The notes under the pieces: generated by a model
Seen by the model: only the letters and a program-made list of their open reading frames with translations
What the model was told of the DNA's origin: nothing
Databases searched by the model: none
Translations under genes and position numbers: made by a program
Shown: positions 50,991 to 57,660 of the stretch, piece by piece
Numbering within the stretch: position 1 is the stretch's first letter
How the letters are laid out: every line of letters begins with the position of its first letter
Origin: Sphingobium lactosutens
GTDB lineage: Bacteria; Pseudomonadota; Alphaproteobacteria; Sphingomonadales; Sphingomonadaceae
Direction: 5' to 3'
Assembly: GCF_013393185.1 (NCBI RefSeq)
Contig: NZ_QJQX01000057.1
Coordinates: 1-64,000 of the forward strand
Length of the DNA: 64,000 nt

Positions 50991-51926
50991 TCAGGCGGCC
51001 AGCGACTTCACCTTGTCGGTGACGAGGGTCACGCGCGCGGTCAGCGGCTGCGCGACATCGCCGGCCAGCTTGATCAGCGCTTCGCTGTTCTTGGCGGCTT
51101 CCTTGGTGAACTCGTCGAAGCTGGCCGAGAAGAGCTGGCTCTGCAGCTGGAAGAATTCGGTCGGCGTCTTCACGCTCGAAAAGGTCTTGAACGAGGCCGT
51201 CGCCTTCTCGAAGCTCTTGCGGCTGTAGTCGACCGCTTCCTGGCCCAGCGTTTCGATGCCCTTGGCCGCGATCTTGCTGGATTCAACGAGGGCTTCGACA
51301 TTGCCCTTGGCGATGTCGCTCAGTTCCTCGATGGCCTTGGTCGACTTTTCGACATGGGCCTTGGTCTTCTCGTTGAAGTCGGAATAGGCGGTTTCGAACT
51401 TGGCCTTGGTTTCTTCGGCGAACTTCTTTCCGGTCTCGATGACGTCGTTCATGATCTTCGTTCCTTCTGTGGCGGGCAGCGGCTGGGTCGCAGTGGTTTC
51501 GGCCTTGGTCAGGCTCTCTGTGATTTTCGGTTCGGCCTTGACCGGCTCAGGGACCGGCTCGGGCGCGGGCTTTTCCGCCACCGGTTCCGGTTCGGGCGCC
51601 GCATCGACCGCCGTCGTCGCAGCGACTATGGCGACCGGGTCGGCAGGCTTGGCCTGGCTCTGCGGATTAGCGTCGATCGGCTTCACCTTCGCAGCTTGCG
51701 GGTTGGTGTCGATCGGCTTGACGCTGGCCGCCTGGGGATTGGTATCAATCGGCTTCACGCTCGATGCCGCCACCTTTTTCGGCGCGGGCTTGAGCGGAGG
51801 AGCTTTCTTCACAGTATCGCCTCCGATCGCCGCTTCGGCCGCTTTCAGCGCCTCGCTCGCCGACAATGTCGTCGAACCGGCCTTGCTGCGCGGTGTGCTC
51901 CTCGGGGTCTTCGGGGTATCGGCCAT
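50991..51926 (-). CDS. Phasin family protein with repeat-rich N-terminus
   Basis: A 311-residue phasin, coating polyhydroxyalkanoate granules. The C-terminal half is the helical phasin_2 domain (FAEETKAKFETAYSDFNEKT, LVESSKIAAKGIETLGQEAV, FFQLQSQLFSASFDEFTKEA). The N-terminal half is low-complexity, with three tandem copies of VKPIDTNPQAA-like units and an Ala/Pro/Glu-rich linker reminiscent of PhaF-type proteins. The ATG at 51926 is preceded by GGAGG at proper distance. It lies 140 bases after phaC on the same strand, behind a palindromic operator-like repeat, indicating joint control. Confidence 0.85.
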   Translation of the reverse strand: MADTPKTPRSTPRSKAGSTTLSASEALKAAEAAIGGDTVKKAPPLKPAPKKVAASSVKPIDTNPQAASVKPIDTNPQAAKVKPIDANPQSQAKPADPVAIVAATTAVDAAPEPEPVAEKPAPEPVPEPVKAEPKITESLTKAETTATQPLPATEGTKIMNDVIETGKKFAEETKAKFETAYSDFNEKTKAHVEKSTKAIEELSDIAKGNVEALVESSKIAAKGIETLGQEAVDYSRKSFEKATASFKTFSSVKTPTEFFQLQSQLFSASFDEFTKEAAKNSEALIKLAGDVAQPLTARVTLVTDKVKSLAA

Positions 51927-51939
51927 CACCATCCTCCGC

Positions 51940-52002
51940 TTGTTGCACTGCACAATATGCTTTTCCGGAACGTCGCGCAAGCATTATTGTGCAGTGCAAC
52001 AA
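51940..52002. promoter_or_regulatory. Long inverted repeat, candidate PhaR operator
   Basis: Perfect 18-bp arms TTGTTGCACTGCACAATA and its complement at 51940-51957 and 51985-52002 with 27 bases between. Each arm contains the TTGCACTGCACAA motif, itself a near-palindrome with TGCA halves, of the kind bound by PhaR, the repressor that senses polyhydroxyalkanoate. One arm is 14 bases from the phasin start. Confidence 0.6.
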
Positions 52003-52066
52003 AATTGCCATGGACGGCTTGCCGCAAACCAGTCACAGCTTGTCGCAATAGTGAGAAAACAGTGGT

Positions 52067-53806
52067 TTACCGGTTCTTTACGTAGCGTCCGGGGGCGTCC
52101 TCGATCGCCTTGAGCTTGCCTTTGCCAGGCACGCGCGCGCCCTTCACGGGCACGGTTTGCGAATCGAGTCGCTCAATCCACACGCGCCAGTCGGGCCACC
52201 AGCTGCCCTTGGTCTCCTTCGCGTCTGCAAGGAAGGCGTCCAGCGTGTCATGCGCCTCATCACAGGCCCAATATTGATATTTCATCGCGGCGGGCGGATT
52301 GACGACGCCGGCGATATGACCGGAGCCGGCAAGCAGGAAGCGGGTCGGTCCGGAAAGATTTTCGGTCAGCTTCCAGACGCTTTCCAGCGGCGCGATATGA
52401 TCTTCGCGACCGGCCTGAACATAGGCGGGCGTCTGGATCTTTGTCAGATCGATCGGCGTACCCGCGACGCTGATCGCGCCGGGCGTCACCAGCAGATTGT
52501 CGCGATAGAGCTGGGTCAGATAGTCCCGGTGCCAGCGCGCCGGCAGGTTGGTGGTGTCGCCATTCCAGTAGAGCAGGTCGAAGGGCGGATAATCCATGCC
52601 GAGCAGGTAATTGTTGACGACATAGTTCCAGATAAGGTCGCGCCCGCGCAACAGGTTGAAGGTCGCGGCCATGTAGCGCCCGTCGAGGAACCCCTTGGAC
52701 GACAGCTGATCCACCATCTTCATCTGATCGTCGTCGACGAACAGGGTGAGGTCGCCGGCCTGGCTGAAATCCACCTGCGCGGTGAAGAAGGTCGCGCTCG
52801 CCACCTTGTCCGCCTCGCCCCGCGCGGCGAGCAACGCCAGCGTCGCGGCGAGCGTCGTGCCGGCGACGCAATAGCCGATGGTGTGGACGCTCTTGACCTT
52901 CAGCAGGTCGCGCACCGTGTCGATCGCGTCGACCTGCCCTTTCAGGATATAATCGTCCCAGACCATGTCCTTCATCGACGCGTCGGCCGACTTCCAGGAC
53001 ACCAGGAACACGCTGATCCCCTGATCGACCGCCCATTTGACGAAGCTCTTCTCGGGCGAGAGGTCGAGAATGTAGAAGCGGTTGATCCAGGGCGGGAAGA
53101 TGACGAGCGGCGTTTCCAGCACCGTTTCGGTCGAGGGCGCATAATGGATCAGCTGGTAGAGCGGCGTCTCATGGATCACCTTGCCCGGCGTCGCGGCGAT
53201 GTTGCGCCCCAGTTCGAACTGGGTGCCGTCGGTATGGGTGAGCTGGCCCTTCTCCATATCGGCCAGCATGTGCTTGAGGCCCTTGACCAGATTTTCGCCG
53301 CCGCTCTCGATCGTCTTGGCCACCACCTGCGGATTGGTGAAGGGGAAGTTGCTGGGCGCTATCGCGTCGAGCAGGCCGGTGGTGGCGAAGCGCAGCTTGG
53401 CCTTCTGCTTCGGGTCCACGCCATCGACCGCATCGGCCAGCTTGAGCAGATAGTCGGAGAGCAGCAGGTAACTCTGCCGGATCAGGTCGTAGAAGGGATG
53501 TTCGGTCCAGGCCGGATCGGCGAAGCGCCGGTCTTTGCGCGCAGCGGGGCTGGTCGCAGGTGCGGGATCGGGACTCGTGCGCAGCAGGCCGCCCGAATCG
53601 AGGAAGCGCTGCCACATGGCCAGGCCTTCATCGGCGAAGCCAGTCTGGATGCGCGCGACGATCGCCGGATCGAAGGGCAGGGCCTGGCCGGTGGTGGCGG
53701 CGGCCTGTTCCAGCATCAGTTGCTGCGCGCGCCCGATCGCCTGCGTCCATTGCTGCATCTCTTGCAAGGTGGGCAGGTGAGGCTCCATGACGTTGGTCTT
53801 TTCCAT
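52067..53806 (-). CDS. phaC: Class I poly(3-hydroxyalkanoate) synthase
   Basis: A 579-residue PHA polymerase. The lipase-like box GYCVAGTTLAATLA holds the catalytic Cys; the catalytic Asp lies near NGDTTNLPARWHRDYLTQLY and the His in GSGHIAGVVNPPA. Also typical are ETPLVIFPPWINRFYILDLS, FLVSWKSADASMKDM and WWPDWRVWI. The N-terminal helical part is about 180 residues. It polymerises hydroxyacyl-CoA on granules. The start ATG 53806 has a strong AGGAGGAAGG site; an upstream frame extends to 53899. It runs ahead of the phasin gene and diverges from an aminotransferase gene. Confidence 0.95.
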   Translation of the reverse strand: MEKTNVMEPHLPTLQEMQQWTQAIGRAQQLMLEQAAATTGQALPFDPAIVARIQTGFADEGLAMWQRFLDSGGLLRTSPDPAPATSPAARKDRRFADPAWTEHPFYDLIRQSYLLLSDYLLKLADAVDGVDPKQKAKLRFATTGLLDAIAPSNFPFTNPQVVAKTIESGGENLVKGLKHMLADMEKGQLTHTDGTQFELGRNIAATPGKVIHETPLYQLIHYAPSTETVLETPLVIFPPWINRFYILDLSPEKSFVKWAVDQGISVFLVSWKSADASMKDMVWDDYILKGQVDAIDTVRDLLKVKSVHTIGYCVAGTTLAATLALLAARGEADKVASATFFTAQVDFSQAGDLTLFVDDDQMKMVDQLSSKGFLDGRYMAATFNLLRGRDLIWNYVVNNYLLGMDYPPFDLLYWNGDTTNLPARWHRDYLTQLYRDNLLVTPGAISVAGTPIDLTKIQTPAYVQAGREDHIAPLESVWKLTENLSGPTRFLLAGSGHIAGVVNPPAAMKYQYWACDEAHDTLDAFLADAKETKGSWWPDWRVWIERLDSQTVPVKGARVPGKGKLKAIEDAPGRYVKNR

Positions 53807-53948
53807 GGCCACCTTCCTCCTCTTGGCATCGCCGGTGCGCGCGGCTTTCACTGGCGCGTCGTCCCTTGGCCGGTTATAGCCAGATTGTGACACGCACATG
53901 GCGCGTCACGCACTATTCCCTACCGCGAGCTTTCAGGAAAGCCCAATA

Positions 53949-55160
53949 ATGTCCGAAGAATTTTACCGCATGAAGCGCCTGCCGCCCTATGTCATCGCCG
54001 AAGTGAATGCGATGCGAGCGGCAGCCCGCGCCGCGGGAGAGGACATTATCGACCTGGGCATGGGCAATCCCGACCTGCCGCCGCCCGACCATGTCATCGC
54101 GAAACTGATCGAGGTCGCGCAGAAGCCGAGCGCCCATGGCTATTCCCAGTCGCGCGGCATCCCCGGCCTTCGCAAGGCGCAGGCCAATTATTATGGCCGC
54201 CGGTTTGGCGTGGACATCGATCCCGAGACCGAGGTCGTCGTGACCATGGGATCGAAGGAAGGTCTTGCGAGCCTTGCCACCGCGATCACCGAGCCGGGCG
54301 ACGTGGTGCTGGCGCCCAACCCCAGCTACCCGATCCATACGTTCGGCTTCATCATCGCCGGTGCGACCATTCGATCGGTGCCGACCACCCCGGACGAGAA
54401 TTATTTCCGTTCGCTCGATCGCGCGATGGCCTTCACCGTGCCCCGCCCGTCGATCCTGGTGGTCAACTATCCGTCCAATCCGACCGCCGAGACGGTCGAC
54501 CTCGCCTTCTACGAGCGCCTCGTCGCCTGGGCGAAGGAGAACAAGGTCTGGGTGCTCAGCGACCTTGCCTATTCCGAGCTTTATTATGACGGCAATCCGA
54601 CGCCCTCGATCCTTCAGGTGCCGGGCGCCAAGGATGTCGCGATCGAGTTCACCTCGCTCAGCAAGACCTACTCGATGGCGGGCTGGCGCATGGGCTTTGC
54701 GGTCGGCAACAAGAAGCTGATCGCGGCGATGACGCGGGTGAAATCCTATCTCGACTATGGCGCCTTCACCCCGATCCAGGCGGCCGCCTGCGCCGCGCTC
54801 AACGGGCCGCAGGACATCGTCGAGAAGAACCGCCTGCTCTACCACAAGCGCCGCGACGTGCTGGTGGAAAGCTTCGGCCGGGCAGGCTGGGACATCCCGG
54901 CGGCGCGTGCGTCGATGTTCTGCTGGGCGCCGCTGCCGCCGGCGCTCAAGGAGATGGGGAGCCTCGAATTTTCCAAGCAGCTCCTCACCCATGCCAAGGT
55001 CGCGGTCGCGCCGGGCGTGGGCTATGGCGAAGATGGCGAGGGCTTCGTCCGCATCGCTATGGTCGAAAATGAGCAGCGGCTGCGGCAGGCCGCCCGCAAC
55101 ATCAAGCAATATCTGAAATCCATGGGGGTCAACATGCCTTCGAACAAGGGCGCGGCCTGA
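53949..55160 (+). CDS. alaC: Class I/II aminotransferase (AlaC / LL-diaminopimelate aminotransferase-like)
   Basis: A 403-residue fold-type I PLP enzyme. Motifs: IIDLGMGNPDLPPPDHVI, SQSRGIPGLRKAQANYY, VTMGSKEGLASLATAI, VVNYPSNPTAETVDL, LSDLAYSELYYDG, the Schiff-base lysine in FTSLSKTYSMAGWRMGFAVG, and FVRIAMVENEQRL. This is the AlaC/YfdZ pattern; such proteins make alanine from glutamate, or belong to the diaminopimelate-aminotransferase-like group. The start at 53949 follows CAGGAAAG; a frame to 53898 exists. It is followed by two small coupled membrane genes. Confidence 0.88.
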   Translation: MSEEFYRMKRLPPYVIAEVNAMRAAARAAGEDIIDLGMGNPDLPPPDHVIAKLIEVAQKPSAHGYSQSRGIPGLRKAQANYYGRRFGVDIDPETEVVVTMGSKEGLASLATAITEPGDVVLAPNPSYPIHTFGFIIAGATIRSVPTTPDENYFRSLDRAMAFTVPRPSILVVNYPSNPTAETVDLAFYERLVAWAKENKVWVLSDLAYSELYYDGNPTPSILQVPGAKDVAIEFTSLSKTYSMAGWRMGFAVGNKKLIAAMTRVKSYLDYGAFTPIQAAACAALNGPQDIVEKNRLLYHKRRDVLVESFGRAGWDIPAARASMFCWAPLPPALKEMGSLEFSKQLLTHAKVAVAPGVGYGEDGEGFVRIAMVENEQRLRQAARNIKQYLKSMGVNMPSNKGAA

Positions 55161-55225
55161 CATACAGACCGGACAAGGCGGGCGGGCGCTGCGGCTGTAT
55201 CGCGGCGCTGCCCGTTATTCTTTTA

Positions 55226-55393
55226 ATGTTGGCTGCGGCTCTCTTCTTCGCAGTTGGCGACTGCCACATTGACGCCGATGATATGCAATGTGAGAAGGCC
55301 AGCCGATACGGCCTTCTTGTCCTGCTCCTCACGCCGCTCACCGGCATCGTCACTTTCTTCCTTATTCGCTGGTTGGTAGAAAAGCGCAGATGA
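55226..55393 (+). CDS. Small two-helix membrane protein, coupled to the DUF2721 gene
   Basis: A short open frame ends in TGA overlapping the ATG of the next gene (ATGA, 55390-55393). It encodes MLAAALFFAVGDCHIDADDM followed by a helical segment YGLLVLLLTPLTGIVTFFLI and a basic end RWLVEKRR. The open frame extends upstream of ATG 55226 through a further hydrophobic stretch (IAALPVILL), so a non-ATG start is possible and the start is uncertain. Overlap with the next start argues that it is real. Base composition is lower in G+C. No family is recognised. Confidence 0.45.
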   Translation: MLAAALFFAVGDCHIDADDMQCEKASRYGLLVLLLTPLTGIVTFFLIRWLVEKRR

Positions 55394-55875
55394 CCATGAT
55401 CCCTGCCCTGCCCCAGGTCAGCCAGGTCGCCCAGACGATCCAGCTGGCGCTGGCCCCCGTCTTCCTGCTGGCGGGCATCGGCGCCTTCCTGAACGTCTGC
55501 GTCAGCCGCCTGTCGCGGATCATCGACCGGGCGCGCGACGTGGAAAAATGGGTGTTGTCCACGCGCGGCAAGGAACATGACCGGATGGTCAGCGAAATCC
55601 GCGTGCTCGATCGCCGGATGAGCGTGGTCAACATCGCGATCTTCCTCTCGGTCGCCTCCGCCTGCGCCGTCTGCCTGGTCGTGATCCTGCTGTTCGCCGG
55701 CAATCTGTTCAACGCGCATCTGGGCACCCCGATCGCGATCCTGTTCAGTCTGGCGATGCTGTTGCAGGCAGCGGCCTTCGCCACCTTCATTCAGGAAATC
55801 CGGCTGGCGTCGCGGATCATCCACATCCGCAACGAGGTATTGTTCCACAAGGCCGATGAGGAAGAAGCGGCATGA
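55390..55875 (+). CDS. DUF2721 membrane protein
   Basis: A 161-residue protein with about three hydrophobic helices (LALAPVFLLAGIGAFLNVC, VASACAVCLVVILLFAGNLF, IAILFSLAMLLQAAAFATFI) separated by a cytoplasmic helix with RLSRIIDRARDVEKW. This is the DUF2721 pattern, whose role is unknown. It is translationally coupled at both ends: its ATG overlaps the stop of the preceding small frame, and its stop overlaps the ATG of the [2Fe-2S] gene at 55872. Confidence 0.85.
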   Translation: MTMIPALPQVSQVAQTIQLALAPVFLLAGIGAFLNVCVSRLSRIIDRARDVEKWVLSTRGKEHDRMVSEIRVLDRRMSVVNIAIFLSVASACAVCLVVILLFAGNLFNAHLGTPIAILFSLAMLLQAAAFATFIQEIRLASRIIHIRNEVLFHKADEEEAA

Positions 55876-56450
55876 CCCGCTTCACCGTCAACGACCGGCC
55901 GGTGCAGTATCGCATGGACCCGGAGACGCCCCTGCTCTGGGCGCTGCGCGATGCGTCGAACCTGACCGGCACCAAATATGGCTGCGGCACGGGCGACTGC
56001 GGCGCCTGCACCGTCGATATCGATGGGGAGGCGGTGCGGTCCTGCCAGGTGACGATCGGCAAGACCGAGGGGCGGTTCGTCACCACGATCGAGGCGCTGT
56101 CGCCCGATCGCGGCCATCCGCTGCAACAGGCCTTCGCCGCCGACAATGTCTCCCAATGCGGCTATTGCATCCCCGGCATGATCATGGCCGCATCGGTGCT
56201 GCTGCGCCGGACCAACGATCCGTCCGACGAGGAGATCGACGCCGCGATCACCAATATCTGCCGCTGCGGCATCTATCCCCGGCTGCGCGGCGCGATCCAG
56301 CGGGCGGGCCGGATCATGCGGGGCGAAGATGAGGGAAGCGGCGACCAGGCTGCCGCCGCGCCGCCGCCGGGCATCGCGCCCGAAGAGGCGGCGAAGACCG
56401 TGCCGGCGCTCGGGCGTCCGGGCAATCCGAGGGGTAAACGCGTCGAATGA
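55872..56450 (+). CDS. Orphan [2Fe-2S] subunit of a molybdenum hydroxylase (IorA-like)
   Basis: A 192-residue iron-sulfur protein. The first, plant-ferredoxin-type cluster is bound by YGCGTGDCGACTVDIDG (then a Cys in VRSCQV); the second by NVSQCGYCIPGMIM and NICRCGIYPRLRGAI. This is the small subunit of isoquinoline 1-oxidoreductase/xanthine-oxidase-type hydroxylases. The molybdopterin large subunit usually sits next to it but is not in this window. The C-terminus carries an extra 40 residues rich in Ala, Pro and Gly (AAAAPPPGIAPEEAAK). Its start overlaps the DUF2721 stop, so it is expressed with that gene. Confidence 0.88.
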   Translation: MTRFTVNDRPVQYRMDPETPLLWALRDASNLTGTKYGCGTGDCGACTVDIDGEAVRSCQVTIGKTEGRFVTTIEALSPDRGHPLQQAFAADNVSQCGYCIPGMIMAASVLLRRTNDPSDEEIDAAITNICRCGIYPRLRGAIQRAGRIMRGEDEGSGDQAAAAPPPGIAPEEAAKTVPALGRPGNPRGKRVE

Positions 56451-56480
56451 CGCGCCCACGCCTCTGATTTGTGGGCGCGT

Positions 56481-56580
56481 TGTGCGAGCCGTCGGCCGTT
56501 CCGGCCGACTTCAAAATGCTCATGATTTTTTGTGGTCGCATTTTGCGAGCCGTCGGCTGTTCCAGCCGACTTCAAAATAC
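56481..56580. repeat. Two tandem copies of palindromic repeat hairpin A
   Basis: Copies at about 56481-56523 (GCGAGCCGTCGGCCG-TTC-CGGCCGACTTC) and 56538-56580 (GCATTTTG...GTCGGCTG-TTC-CAGCCGAC...CAAAATAC), in the same orientation. The second ends at the stop codon of the dioxygenase gene at 56581. The stem of the first carries a paired change (GGCCG/CGGCC for GGCTG/CAGCC), which keeps the hairpin and suggests selection for structure. Confidence 0.8.
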
Positions 56581-57390
56581 TCAGCCGAAACGATAACCGG
56601 AAACGGTCCAGCCCATCACGCTGCTGCGATGGGTGCAGGTCGCTGCGTCATCCCCGCCCGCACCGAGCGCCACCATCAGCGGCAGCAGATGCTCCTCGCG
56701 CGGATGGGAGAAATGGGCATGCGGCAGCGCGTCCCAGGCAGCGACGCGGGTCGCGCGGCTCTGCGGGTCGGGATCGGTGACGGCGGCGGTCAGCGCATAG
56801 TCCCAGGCGGTCGATGGCGCGATCGCCTGCGGACCGCGCACGCGCAGATTGTGGAAGCTCATCCCCGATCCGACGATCAGCACGCCTTCGTCGCGCAGCG
56901 GGGTCAGCGCCCGGCCCGCCGCGATATGCGCGGCCGGGTCGAGGTCGCGGCGGAGCGAAAGCTGGGCGAGCGGAATGTTGGCATCGGGCAGCGCCACCTT
57001 CATCGGAATGAAGACGCCATGGTCCCAGCCGCGCGCCGCTTCCTCGCCAGCGGCGAAACCGGCTTCGCGGAGCAGGCCGGCGGCGCGGCGGGCCAGATCG
57101 GGCGCACCGGGCGCATCCCAGCGCAGCTCATAGGTGTGCGGCGGGAAGCCATAATAGTCGAAGAGCAGCGACGGCCGCTCACCGGTATGGACGGTGAAGT
57201 CATCCTCCTCCCAATGGCCCGAGACGAGCAGGATCGCCCTGGGCCGTTCGGGCAGGTCGGCGATCAGATGCGACAGATGATCCTGCATCGGATGCCAGAT
57301 CGGATCGCTGTGCGGCCGGTCGGGATCGGACGGGTCCATGAAGAAACAGGGGCCGCCGCCATGGGGGATGAAGAAAGTCGGCTGTGTCAT
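56581..57390 (-). CDS. Class III extradiol dioxygenase (DODA/YgiD-like)
   Basis: A 269-residue member of the LigB/DODA superfamily of aromatic ring-cleavage dioxygenases. Motifs: the N-terminal histidines in TFFIPHGGGPCFFMDP, LLVSGHWEEDDFTVHTGERP, WDHGVFIPMKVALPDANIPL, VGSGMSFHNL and HFSHPREEHLLPLMVALGAG, which supply the non-haem iron His ligands and the acid-base His. Closest in pattern to 4,5-DOPA extradiol dioxygenase-like proteins; the substrate is unknown. It stands alone, with a palindromic repeat at its stop. Confidence 0.9.
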   Translation of the reverse strand: MTQPTFFIPHGGGPCFFMDPSDPDRPHSDPIWHPMQDHLSHLIADLPERPRAILLVSGHWEEDDFTVHTGERPSLLFDYYGFPPHTYELRWDAPGAPDLARRAAGLLREAGFAAGEEAARGWDHGVFIPMKVALPDANIPLAQLSLRRDLDPAAHIAAGRALTPLRDEGVLIVGSGMSFHNLRVRGPQAIAPSTAWDYALTAAVTDPDPQSRATRVAAWDALPHAHFSHPREEHLLPLMVALGAGGDDAATCTHRSSVMGWTVSGYRFG

Positions 57391-57660
57391 GATCGTCTCG
57401 ATTGTAGGAAATCGCGGGCTTAACTTCGCATGTTTCCCGCAGATTCTGATATTTTGTTGCGCGGGTGCGATCCTATCGGAAAGCGGAAGCGGTCGGACAG
57501 GAACGGTCGAGACACGTCATGGCAGGTGATCCTATCATGGGCGCCTCAAATAGGACAGGAAGAGGGGAATATAGCATGGCGGCTACATCGGGACGCCGCC
57601 GCCCCGCCGCAATCGGACAAGTGGAAACTGTCCGTTTCGCTGTCGGATTTTACCGAAACC

